A stretch of DNA of 64,000 nt. It comes from Bugula neritina (Eukaryota; Bryozoa; Gymnolaemata; Cheilostomatida; Bugulidae). The position numbers and the translations under genes were made by a program. The stretch covers positions 29,004,004 through 29,068,003 of the forward strand of contig OZ037765.1 in assembly GCA_964035545.1 (NCBI GenBank). Direction: 5' to 3'. Below the pieces are notes generated by a model. The model saw only the letters and a list, made by a program, of their open reading frames with translations, was not told the origin of the DNA and searched no databases. The first letter of the stretch is position 1, and every line of letters starts with the position of its first letter. Shown here in pieces: positions 38,225 through 52,000 of this stretch.

Positions 38225-41200
38225 TGCGATTGTCCAACTGGACCCGCCTTCATCTGTTTACTGGAAAAATTAGTCAACAAGAGAGAATAACTCCTAAAAA
38301 TTCAATGTACCACTAAGCAGAAGAAGATAACTTACCGCTTCACTTATACATTTTGTTCCCAGAGTTGTTGTGGATAAACTTTTATCAACACTGTTTGTAA
38401 TCATGTTTAATTTTTATATAAATCAAATTATAGAGCTGTCAAATGCTTAAATAGGAGCATCTATTTAAGGCTATATGATTTTATTTGCGTCAAATATCTT
38501 ACAACTTTATCTTACCCTATGAACCAAAATGTTTAAGAGTCATCTTACCAATAACTGAACATTGCAACACCGCGTGTGTTGAGTTAACATGATGGTTTAT
38601 GCATTATTTTGATAGCTATATTAATTTTGTAATAATAAAATGTTACGAAGCTTGCCACGTGGTTTAAGCAGACCAAAGCCATCTGATATAATTTGAAGGC
38701 ATAGCTATTACTACTACACAAAGTCACCCACACGCATAAATTTAAGCAGTTAAAAATATTACAGACAATTATTATTGTCATTTAAATGATTTATATGGCT
38801 AAGAAGTTATTGTGCTTATACTAGTAGTAGTTATAGGTTTGTAATCAGAGCCATTTTGATTGACTAATAGTAATAGTAATTTATACTATTTAGTATTTAT
38901 AGTATCACATTCAGTGATTCACTATCAGTATCAGTATTGCTATTACTATTAGTATTAGTATTACTATTAGTACTACTATTATTATTAATTTTAATTATAA
39001 TTGTACTTGAAGTCAATCTTACAATTTAAATTATATTTATACTTAATCTTATAGTATTATATTTATTGCATAGACTCACTCAGTCTCACTAGAATTTCTG
39101 GCAGAAGTAGAACTCTACAAGTAGAACTAATTTAACTACTACTAGAAGTAGAAGTAGATCTGTCATCAGCATTTCAATTTAAAATTCAAAGTGATATAAT
39201 TATATTCAATAAAGTATAAACAGTATTTATTTTTAATAATAAGTAAATAGCTTCACTAATTGGTAGGCTATTGATTTACTTTTAGATTAGGATTGTCATA
39301 ATAATATTCATTAAAATTACATTCTAATTACTATTAGTATTACTATATTAGTACTATTATTATTAAGACAAATATTAGGATTATGAAAGTGAATGAGCAT
39401 CAGCATGGTAACTATTAATATTAACTATTATGGTATTGTATTTATGGGTGTACTAATATAACTGATTATAAACAATCTAATATTTATGCAAATACTAATA
39501 GTAATAGTAATACTAATACTAATATGCTTGGTATGGATTATGCTGTATTTTTCAAAAGGTGTAGCTAGAAGAGAAATTGTAAGATCAAAAAGTTTGGACT
39601 GTTACTTTAAAAGAGATAAAGTTAAAAACTATCAACAATTCTTAAACATAAACAAGCTATTAACAGGGATAAAGCAAGCAAAATAAAAAATAGTAAAATT
39701 CCAAGTCACAACACTGAAAGGACATCAAATTACTATTAGCAAAACAACCATTTAAATAAGGATACAGACTACCCTATTACTGCTGCTCATTATTAGGTTT
39801 CACTAACAAAATGAAAATGTAAAATGAATATTAATTGTAAGCAAAAAAGTTGCAATGCAAAATGTGACAGTAAAATGAAATAGTATTTTCTGTTTCAAGC
39901 AAATTTAGCAATTTGCTTTCACAAAATGAATACCAAAAATATGGAGCTGGGTAAGTGCAGGTTGTAAAATGGATCTGTGCAAAGTACCTAAATATTCGGC
40001 ATGCTTATAAATTTGAGAAAATACATGAGTCAAATCTATTAGAAAATCATATTACTCAAACCAGTAAACCACCTTTGCAGTGATAAGTAGGATAATTTAT
40101 ATTGTACTGTCAGTTAATTGGGTAGCTTAAAAAAATAAAAGTAGAAAAAATAGCTTTAAAAGCTGAAAAAATTATGGCTGTAGTGGGTAATTGTAGTACC
40201 CATTGTGTGAAAAGCACTAGGGGCATTAGATTCAACTAAAAAAGTTATGCCATACGTGAAAATGGAAAGGAAGAACGGAAAAAGAATCGGATTAAGAACA
40301 TTTTCTGTGCCGTTAAGGTCATCGGCGCATTAAAAATAGTGCATGAAGTTTAGCTGGATTTGATCTAGGTATGGAGTCAGCTTCTAGTTGTGAACTAATT
40401 TAAAGGAAAAGCTTGTTGAGTCAGCGAAGAAAGCAAGTTGTAACCTTTTAATTTTATTGCATAGATGAATTAATAATAGTAATAAATTTGTTTTAATGCA
40501 ACTCATGATTAATTGTGAATACCACATGGTTCACTAGATGCTACACTTTTATGAGAGTAATTATAAGCAAGCCTTTATGATTAATAATGAATACAAGGTA
40601 TATATTGGTAACTAAATTAATACTTATGGTGTAATATCCATGTACTTAAATACATTAAATTGGTGCTGCTCTGGCTATGAAATCAGACTATAGCTTTGCA
40701 GAAAAATTAAGCAAGCAAGCATTTTTAGTTGAGAAAAACTGTCGATTGGATTAATGCAGCCTTATAGTAAACATTGAGGTGTAAATTTTAATTTATAGAA
40801 ATACATCACGGCAATTTTAGTTGTTTTACTCTTCAAAATTATCATGCTCAACTTAACATTGGCTCGCTTTTTCAGACATTTCTATAATATAAATTTAAGT
40901 TCTTGAAAAAATTCTTTTATAATAAACGCAACCCTAAAGTAGAAATCTAACCATAATTAGAAAAAGCAAAATTCTTTTACCAGCTAATCTGTAGTTTTTC
41001 AAAAATGTTCTCAGCACAGCTATTTTTTTATCAAAATGACTTTTAAGCCAAGGTAAACTATCTTTTAGGCTACATATATATTAGCCCATTAATATATATT
41101 GTACCAAGCTCTCAACCTTAAGCTTTGAATAGGTAGATTAGTCTATAATAACTGTTTGCACTAATTAGACAAATCAGTTTTCTTAAAGAAACAAACACAT

Positions 41201-43039
41201 TTTTACATCCTTTTGTTTCTGCATTAGTTGTTGTGGTAATCAACCCTAGCATTAATTCTAAGTCATAGGTAGCTCTATATTTCTCTTCAATAATACAGTC
41301 TATTTGCATAACTACACTGCCTCTCCCATCTGTTTACTTTCTTTTGTCATTAAGAAATTAAGCATATTAGTGCTTAATTCAGTTTAAATGATCGGATTAG
41401 GTTTAATCAGGATGCTAACTCTAAAACTAAAAATATAACATTCTAGGTCATTACAAGCCCTTGTAGCATTAAGGTGCAAGTCGAATTATGGAATATTAAA
41501 ATTTGTTTCTGTGAGCATCTCCATTCAAATTTATAAAATCGGTCTTTAACTATTTTTAAGTAGTGGTTTATTTCATGATATTCTTATAATAATTTCCACC
41601 AGTAACGGAACCACCAAGAATATGGACTATTTTCCACGTGCTTTTTTTTATAGATTTGTTGATTTATTTGAAAGATATTCTTATTTTTTGGCATCTAATT
41701 GTAGTATTGATCAAGAATTTTGAAGAGCAATACTGAATTTAAGCAGGGGGGGGGGGGGCACATCAAGTGATTTCCAAACCAACCACTGGCAAAAATAGAG
41801 CTGTCTTGTCCAGATTTTGTTTGGTCAATGTTCTAATTGGCCGGGCAATAGGTATACCGATTATAATTTTGCTACTGTACCAAAACATGCAAGACTTTAG
41901 TCTCCTAGGTTTAAATTAGATACACTATAGGCTATAGCATATAACAATCTTGCTGTATGAATACCTCCAACCTGCCACTCATTTTCATTCTTTTTATGAT
42001 CTCATTTTATATCTTAATAACTTTATTGGCTATTGCCAGTCTAAGCACTCTTAAGTAGCTAAATATCAATAATAGGCTCCTATTAGCTACATTTTCTTGG
42101 CATCAGATAAAAGAGTCATTCTCTTTTGTATTTTAATAATTAAAATTTATTGATTAAAAATTGTCTTAATATTATGATTTGGTTTAATGGCCAAAGTGCT
42201 TACATAGTCCATATAACCTGCACATGATTTGTTTTGAAATATGGATGATGTTTATTTTTTGCCAAGTTTGTTGTTGATAATTAATGTATGGAGGTGAATA
42301 TAAAGTTTGTGTAACAGAATTTCCCTTCTTCGGTCTAGGCTACCTATTTACAACACTATTTATTAAAAATTCTCACAATCAATGAGCCAGCAAGTAAGCT
42401 GTCTACATTGAACAATTTTCCTTTATGCTTATGTTCCCTGATAGCATCTTCACAATGTGTGTCTTAAGTGCGCCACATCATCTTTTCCTTTTCATTTAAT
42501 TCACACAAAAAGATAAGCAGGTGAGATCCGAATTAACTATCAATCACTGCTGTGAAAGGGTAGGCACCACTATTGATAGTCTTTATACCGATTGTCTTCA
42601 CGTGTAGGGTAGCTAGGGGAAGTGTGATAGGCTGGGATATATTATTAACCAATGACCTTTAACCGCAACTGGCTGCTTTGAGAATAATCTAGTCAAGTGC
42701 TATTTCACTTGCAGGTCTGAGCACAACTCAAAGGGTCTTCCCTATTATTTAGCAAACAGTTTGTAAATTTGAATGCTCGACTAAAATAGAAAATTCTTCA
42801 GTACTTTTAAGTAACTTTAATAATCTAGTTGAAGATAAACTAGAAACTTTTATGTTATTACACCAGTGACACATTTTTTAAAGAAAAACAAGGTTATACA
42901 ATTATATCATTATTATTATAAATAGCATTCTGATTTTACCAGTCACAAGTGTAACACATCAAATCAGATAAACTGTTGGAGATTCTAATCTGATTTCACT
43001 TCTGAAAGGTTATACCTGGTTGGAACCACTGTTGCAAGA
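38225..43039. other. Intergenic AT-rich region between divergent ABCG and Kirrel genes
   Basis: No exon with recognisable protein similarity was found on either strand. Possible donors such as GCG/GTAAGT near 38335 and TTG/GTAAGA near 38545 (minus strand) may belong to ABCG 5' UTR exons. The rest is AT-rich with simple tracts and a poly-G run near 41747-41757. Just upstream of the Kirrel start codon, AAATCAGAT and its inverse ATCTGATTT (about 42960-42995) can pair. Short ORFs at 39486-39686 and 41118-41309 have no codon-level support. Confidence 0.5.
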
Positions 43040-46000
43040 ATGGGCTTACTAAGACTCTCGATTATACTTTGGACAATCTGTGCAGGTATTGTGCTATCTT
43101 AATTCTAATGTTCTCCAATAACTTAGTATAATGTTTAATGTTATTTCATAAGTATATATTTTTTGCTTTGCTTTACAACTAATGACTAATCATAAGTAGA
43201 TTTGTATAATAATACTGGCATAGAACTAGGAGTGCTGCAAATGTAAGTCAATGTGAGAATATAAATTTAAAGTGTGTAACAGTATTTGTAGAAACATGTG
43301 ACAATTGTGTATTTTACTGTCCTAGAACTACCATTTAGACTAGATTTGCCTGGTTACAATCTATAACTGTTTTGCCCCTATGTTCCACAATTAGCTGATA
43401 ATAATCTTGAAGCAGGCTATTTTTGTGAAATAATAATGGTATAATTCAAATTCTCTAAAATAGGCTATAAAATGCTGGTTTAAATACTTTTCAAATTTCA
43501 GTCTAAGCATATCCAGCACCCAAATATTGGGGCTTGATATTTTAGTTCTTCAGCTTTACTTCAGGGTGCTGGTGCCACTACCCCAACAGGACTAGTACTT
43601 ACTCTTAGGCTAATGAATAACCAGGGTACAACTTTTTATTTTGTTTATACCCATAAATATCGAATAAAGATGTTGTAAATCATAAATGTCATTAACTGTA
43701 AACTTCAATATTAAACCTTGAGTAATTCAATTGTTGATGCTAATATGTCATAAAATAACCTATTGGTCACTCTTGCATCATATTGGTTGTTATTCTAAAT
43801 TTAATCAACATAATATTAATCAACTTTTGTTATTTGGAAATTGTGAAGAATAATGCAAGACTAAATTTGTAAACTTTGTAATATTCCTATAGCTTTTAAA
43901 TAGGCTCTCTAAAACAGAACCCAAATTTTATAACTTCAGCCCGCCCAAGGAACGAGAAATTTGTAAAAAATATCACTGGGGGAGGGCGGAAGAAAATACT
44001 AATCAGTCTTGTGTCCTAATTTGTAAGTTGCCAACTATAAGCTTACTTTGTTCAACTCAACACTGTAATGTGTGGTACCAGCACATTCCCTCAGATATTT
44101 GCTCACCGTGTGATTAATAAAGGAGGGGGCTATTTTATTGTAAAATTTATTAGGTGTAGAAAAGTCAGTTATACTTTAAGATCACAATATAATGGTTTTT
44201 ATGCTTTAAGTTTGGCTGCTTTATTTCACATATAAGAGCTTTTGAGCCATAGTTATCCACCTAAAGTAATGCTATAAATGAAAAAGCTGCAAGTCTTTAC
44301 CAGTACCTTAAAAATTTGTGAAATTGCGATGATCTCTATAAATAGTTGGGTTAGATTTAGACTAATAAAGAAGGGTTCTTTGTAATCTGCCTGCCGCAGA
44401 TATTGTTTCAATTTTCTCAATTAGGCAAAATATGTAACATATGGCCAGCGTTAGCTATTGTTGGATTGAAGCCTACTTATATGTGTAGAAGTAGGCTACT
44501 AGCACTCGAAGTGAATAAGAATTATAGCTTGTAACCATCAACCTGTCTCGAACAGTTGTGGGACTGTAATATTGAAGCTGTCAAAGACAGCATCTTTGTT
44601 ACAGACCACTTGAAAAAAATCTGTTGAAAGTAATTCTCATCAAGAATAGAGTAGTGCTGATTGGAGATTGTTACGTTCATGGAGACTAGTTTTATATTAA
44701 AAAGCATTGATCTTTATAATGATTTACAAGGACAGCTTAGCTGGCATCCAATTAATTAAGAACCTTGCTTATAGGCTATAAAAGGGAGGGTTGGCAGGCC
44801 TCTAAAACACTTCAAATGATGTGATAAACTCTTGCTGGCTCACTTTATTACCCAGATTTACACAATTAATCTAAATTAATCCTGTTTCATCTAAAAGCTG
44901 CCCAAGATTGGATGCTTGTCAATAACATAACCTTTGGATGTTTATGTAATCACCCCTGTGAATACTACAGTACAACGTTCGCTGCTTTTAATTTGCATGG
45001 TTATGGTGGCTCACATGATCTTCCAATGCATGATACTTTCACTGTGAGTTAAAAGTTGACACTGTCTTGAAGATATGTTGGAAAATAGGGGTCTCTTCAT
45101 CACTGAACATATAATAAGAGTATTTACAATACACTAATGGTTGTAAAGAAAGCATGTCATATTTGCGTGTTTGTGTACATAGGATAAAGATGTTTGCTAT
45201 CATACAACCTATGAATAAATCATTAAACCTAACTAGGCTGACTTCTGACAATTGCAATCAATGCAATACCAATTTACCCAATAATATTGCATTGATGAGA
45301 AAGAATGAATATCATGGTAAAGTTATTTGCTTTTAGCCAATGCTCTTCTAACCCAAATTTTTATTCCTGCAGATATTTTATTTTAAACTTTTCTTATTTT
45401 AGTTCCTCAATGTAGTTTATATTATATAGTGTATACTGTAATCTAGTAGGTTTGGTTACAAGTATAGCTCTATATTACATGTTCTTACTCTAGTAATTAA
45501 AGGGTTGTTGTATGTATTTATAATTAGAAATTATTATTTTATTATGTTCACTATTCATTATTGCTACAGAATGGGTTTGCAGCAAACTTGTACAAATCTA
45601 CTGATCTGCCCAAGTCTAGTTAGCTAGATTATCAGCAGCTTTAGACTTCCTCACTGTCTACTTTATGTATATCCATGGGTGTTTATCTAATGTAGTTGGA
45701 GGTCAAGAATATACTATTGAAGCCCAGGATGAACTGCTTATTGAAAGGAAGATAGGAGAGTCGGTTACTGTTGAGGCGACTGTAAGCCCACCAGTGCCCA
45801 ACGATCAACTCAGCATTCTCTTCTGGTCTATCCGGTTGCTTGGCCGAGTTCCTCTCAATTCTAATAATACCAATTTCATACAGACCTATGATCCGGTCGA
45901 TGGTTAGTGCTGAAGTTATTATCTTTCAAACTTAAAAATAGGGTTGACATATGAAATGTTTAAACTTACAAAATCACACAAACTCTCACAGTTATATCTC

Positions 46001-49000
46001 ATAGACTCTGGACTTTTTAAGCATTAGAAAAGAAGTCACTAATGAATATATTTAGCACATTTAGATGCATTACATTTTCTTGTGTCACATAGGCCAATTT
46101 TTATTTAGAGTCACTGCAAGTGCCTGGCAAGCGCTTGCTGGTGTGCTGAGTGTACTAATTAATCTCCAAAACATAGCACCAATGTGATGAGTGACAGACG
46201 AAAGGTGCACCCATCTCCTTAGTGTACTCACTCATGTGGCAATGAGTTGATGTGTGCTATTGTTGGAGTGAAATCAAACTTAAACTTATTTCTCTGTGGA
46301 TTTTGTGTTTGCCTTCAGTCAAGTCAATTGCTCATTGGTATACCTTAAGCACCGAATAAGCAAACAACTTATTATGCAGTTAAATGTGAGAAATATTGAT
46401 TAACCTGCTGTTAAATTCATAAAACTTTTAGTCCCTTGAAAAAACCACATAATGGATGAATTTACTAAAATAACAACTCTATATCTTGGGAAATGGTGCA
46501 TCACATCCTAGCAGTTATCAAATCAATGGTTTGGCTTTTAGTAGCTTCACAATAGAGTCAATTCAAAGCCGTGTTTGACGATGTAGAATCAACACGCTCT
46601 TTTTTATATTTTGCTTTGAAATTTGCCATTAAATATATTGATTTAGACTGGTTAGTGCAAGTATAACTTAAAAACTTCAAAAAGCTAAAACGGTTTTGCT
46701 CAAATATTGCAATTAAGACACCTTAAACTTCTAAATAATTTCATATGGCATAAGTTTTAATAGAGATTCACGAGAACAAAATGTAGAACTACAGTTTTAG
46801 CTTAGACAATGGCACACTTATGTTTTAATAATTATTTCACTTGTATAGTACTCTGTCTGTAGTGTATGTAATGTAGTGGTTAGTGGTTAGATAATTTACC
46901 ACATTCATGTAAGTATAGTTAACCCAACTACACAACTTATAATTGTTAAATAGCTACTTAAAACCATATGTTGGCATTGATATAAATAGCAATGTCTTGA
47001 TCTTTATGTTTATTGTGAATTCGTGGGTTTAAAATCGATGGGAATGTAATATTCTACTCAACTTTTCTAAGAGATCTCCATTTAGCTTGCTCATCTATTT
47101 TCAGCTTCATGTATTTTAAACAATACTTATAAAAGATATCAACTATGGAGTATATCCAAGTATTGAAAAGCTTTTAGTTTGTGTCCTTTTATATAAAATT
47201 TTTAGTCCTTAGACAAGAGAGCTTGTTTGTCTTTAAGCAGTCATAAGACTCTTGATCTGAGTGATGTCCTTATTTCTCCTCGTCCTACGGTGAAAACTTG
47301 ACTTCGAACTGTTGGGAACACCTGTGTAACACGCTGCCTTATTCACCTGGGTTTTATTAAAATAATTTCATTTGTGTTTTATTTGCAGGGAAGGTGAGTC
47401 TGACAGTTAGATCTTTACAGAAGAACTTCAACGGCACGTATATACTCCAGCTCTATGACGCAGTTAATGCAAAGTATGCTCACAGCGCTACCATCAACGT
47501 GGTTGTACTAGGTATCTGCTCTTTTCTCCCAACTCTTATCTCCACCTGTAACATTTAAACTCGATATTCAATTGTTGGGTTTTTTGTTCAAAATAGCATG
47601 TTTGCTTCAAATGTTTTAATAAATCATTTCAATGTGGCTTGTTAACTTCTTTGACTTATTGGTATCTTTATTTATTTGTAAAGGCAGGTAAATTTTCATT
47701 AACTTTTATCAAGAGGTAATTTTCTATGTGTTTTTGCTACGGCCAAGTTTTCTTTTCAATATTCTGATTCCAATCGGTGAAAAAATTGACACCACCACCA
47801 AAGATACTTGAATGTTATCTTGCACCTCATCTAAATACAACTCCTTCTGATTGATGCTGAAGCATTTCTAAAGACTGCCGTGGATAATTCATGCTAATCG
47901 AGATCTTATTATGACAAGCATTGAATAGAGTAGGGTCACCGGATTCCCTATCAACTTGATCAAAATTCGGTGTTTCACGCTATTCCAGAGAATCAGTTAT
48001 ATTTGTAATTATCTGATAATGGTGGCTAACACCAATAGCCGCAATGCACTTCACCAAGTGACTGACCTCCTGTTCCTTTACAGTTCCACCGAGTAGCTCC
48101 TCTATTCAAGGAGGTGATGTGCATACCGCCAAAGCCGGCACTCCTTATGACATGGTATGCCAGGCCTCTGGTAGCTACCCTGAGGTTGAAATCAGCTGGT
48201 TGGAGGGAAGTATTGAGGTTAGTTTGCTGCTATGAATAGAATTCGATTTTAATTGAAATAGCTTTATTGAATTTTTGTTCTTTTTCATCCCCTGGACTGT
48301 TTTGGACTAGTTTGATTTTTCTCGATGTGGATGGAAAATAAAGAGTTGTTGGATAGCCTTAGTTCTTAGTTGTAGCAGTTACCTGTAGCCTGAGAGGCTG
48401 TCTTTCTGTGAAGTAAAACTGTTGCAACCCAAAAACTAAATACCCAGTGCGACAATAAGTTGATTTTCTACACGTAACAGTAAATATACTGTAACAATAA
48501 AAACTGTTGAGTTGTGAAGTTGATGACTTCACTCAACAGTTGCAGATGAAATGTTTCAAATAATTTTAAAAAAAACTCGCCATATAGTCAGGCCATCCAT
48601 TCTCTCATGACTGCACTTGCTACTCAAATTCTCTGCTAGTCACTCAACAGTCTGGGTTTTGTCTACTAGCTGCATATTTGATCGGCAGCCATACTTACTA
48701 GGTATTCTGTTGGGGCTAAAGCAGTGTCAGAACTATTTGACTTTTAACCTTCAATCACTCTGGTTATTATCTTAGAAAACTATGTTTGGCCACCTGTGGG
48801 TGAAGTTGTAGTACAACTTGTTATTAAATATTCTAATTACATAACCTCCTTCTGCATCGCTGACACATTTGTAAAAGTCTGGAATGTAGATACTATAAGG
48901 GAGAGAGTGTAGGAAATTTGGTATTTATTTCACAAAGTTTCCTCCATATATTGGATTAGTTACAATACAGTGGGAAAGTTTCACTGACCCAAGTCTCATA

Positions 49001-52000
49001 AATTTTGGCTGGAAATTCGGATAAAAAAGTGAGTTTTTTTCTGCTTGGGTTCCACTCCAGAAAAATATTTATAGAAGATGCTCTCTCCCCCCCCCCCTTC
49101 ATATTCTTATATGTTATATGCATATAAAGTATATATGCACATAACATATATATTCATATAACATACATATGCATATAAAGGATATATGCATATAGCGTAC
49201 ATAACCACATATATATTTATATTACAGACCTCTGAGTCTCAACAGACCACTGCTGTAATGGGAGATGACAAGTACTATACTACTACAAACACTCTGACTA
49301 TCACCCCAACTATGGCACACCATGGCAGGGAGTACACATGTGTAATATCAGGCAGGCAAATGGATGATGAACAATTCATCACCTCCACCCTTAATGTTCA
49401 GTGTAAGTATCATTTAGTGTATCTGCCTTTAGTTTAGTGTGTCATTTAGTGTAAGTGTCATTTAGGACAAGTTGACTTTTCAGTGTAATGAATAATGAAT
49501 ACATTTTTTCGTAGAAACGTGGAAAATTCAATATTTTGGTATCTGTATAAACAGACACAATGATTGGTTCATCAAATCATCCAATAACTGACTTCCTCTC
49601 TGATAATATACTGATGACATCAATTTTTCTAATTAATTAAACAGCAGCATTTTTTATGTTTTAACTTTACTTCCTGATCTTTTTTTACAAACAAGATAAA
49701 GTTATTGAGATTACTAACAGATAAACAGTATGATGCATCTATATTTTCCAAATACAGGTTGTGAATTTCCTAGTCAGTTCATGTCAACTAATCCGAGAGA
49801 TTAAATATTATTTGTGTTTTCACAATATAAACATCTCTATATCTTTAGTAAGAAACAAATAAAACCCTAGCCTACATTTGTTGGCATATCGCACTGTTTT
49901 ACTGAAACAAGGATACTGTGTAAGCAATTCATTTTGCTCCTAACAAAAAGGATTAAAGTCCTTCTAAGCCACCTAATTCAATACTGAAGTATAATATTTG
50001 TCTTTGTGTCATGTTGATTAAAATTGATTCCAAAGGCAATTGAATTCCAAGTAGTTATTACCCAATGCTATGCTAATGATCAATGTCCATGAGCATGAAA
50101 TTTGCACTATTCCACGTAATATATGAGTATAAACACATATAACTTATATGACTAATAACAAATGTGTGTTTTTTACACATCAGACATTTGAAATTTGGAT
50201 TTTAAAACAGCCAACTAATTGAAAACATTTTGAACACTTTTGTAGTAACTAGTTGTAACATTGCATATTGGTGGTCATGTAAGATGTTTTGTTTTTAAAT
50301 GCTTGCATGTATATTTTATCTGCTGTTAAGGTCAGGAAATGTGAAACATTATCTATTTCACATAAACATTGAATAAACTACTTGATTGCCACTCCCATTG
50401 CTTTAAAGAGCCTCTCTATTTCTCTCAACTGTAGCTAAAACTGTAAATTTTTTGCACAAGTTATTTGGGGAAAGTTGGCATTAACCAATATGAGTTGTTA
50501 CTAAAAACATGCATGTTTTGATGAAAATACAAGTTGTTAGCGTCTTGCTGTGATGAACTTGAAGGCCTTCTGTTGTTTGGATAATTTTATTTCCTGGGCT
50601 CTCCAGTATTTGTTTATATTAGACCTACATGCTGGCATTGAGTAGACAATTTCTGTATTCTCTCTCAACTCTAAAATTATTCTAGGTAATCTGTAATTCA
50701 TTAAATTTAATATATTTCAGTGTTGTTGTGTGGCCTAGCAAATTTTCCCTACACACATGTTAGCACAAGTTATCAAAACAATAATTGAAAGCTGGTCTAT
50801 TAGGTAAAGCATTATAAACACATTTCATATTATATAAATGAGTTGATTTCCATTATTTTCAGATAAAGTTTCTAACTGTTTTTGATCTCTAGTCAATGTG
50901 TGCTGAGACCTCTACTAAATGTAATATCATCTTCTGTAGATGTCCCTGTGGTGAGCATAGCTGCATCCAGTCCCCCACCCTATGCGGATTTACCCTACCA
51001 GACTGAGAACACCGAAGTAACATTTCTGTGCTCCGCTGACGCTCAACCTTCCCAGATCACTTGGAAGTACGTCACAACTCTTTCTGGTTATCAATGTTGT
51101 GAAATATTATGATTGTGTGCTTTGCGTGTCACGTCAGTAATTTTATAAATTTATATTTTATCATTTCAAACTGTATTTTAACACTGGGCGGGTATAGTAA
51201 ATGGAGTTTAAAACAATGTTTTACTCGCGTCATCATCAGAGTAATAGATTAGTATAGCACATTTCACTATTATTGTGGAGGGTGGATGAAAATCAGCTGA
51301 TTAAGAGGAGCTCATATATGAGGAAGTGGTTAAGTTGAGTAACTGGCTGAAAATGTAGGTTACCAAAGGTATAGATAGGTAAAGATGTTGGTGTGTAGGT
51401 GAGGGAAGGTGGTAGGTGAGAGCATTTAGGAGCTAGTAGTGAAGAAATAGAGATAGCCTAAGTTCTTTATCCTTTTTATTAAATTTTGGTTTAGGGCACG
51501 TGGGCAAACTTCTTTTGCTACATTTCTAATCTAGAACACAGGCTTTTCTCAATTTCTCCATTACTGCACCTGCATAAGTAAAAGAAGAGGTGGGTATATA
51601 GGTGAGGGAAGGGGGTAGGTGTATAGGTAAAAGACAGGGTTAGGTATATTATAGACATATAAGTAAGTAAGACATATAAGTGAGTAAGAGAAATGTTGTT
51701 TGGAGTGAATAACCTCTATTGTTTTGAAGGTAGTACATATAATAATGAGTTGAGTAAACTACACATGTGTGTAATATATATAGTACTAATACCTGAGTCA
51801 ATGACTGCCTGCAGATGGTAATAGTATATCCTAGTTTGTATTCACAAGCCTGGTAGACAGACTGCAGGGGCTCATGTTTCCAGTAATTAAATAATTGCAA
51901 TGTTTTATTTACAGACACAACTGATCATATAATTTACTTGCTTATCAACTACCTATTATTTAGAGATTGGATTACTCCGTTGCACTAGGTGTTTGTTTCC

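Noticed and set aside
39486-39686. 66-codon ORF with a hydrophobic N-terminus
   Set aside because: It starts in a TAATAC simple-sequence tract and has no recognisable domain; chance is more likely.
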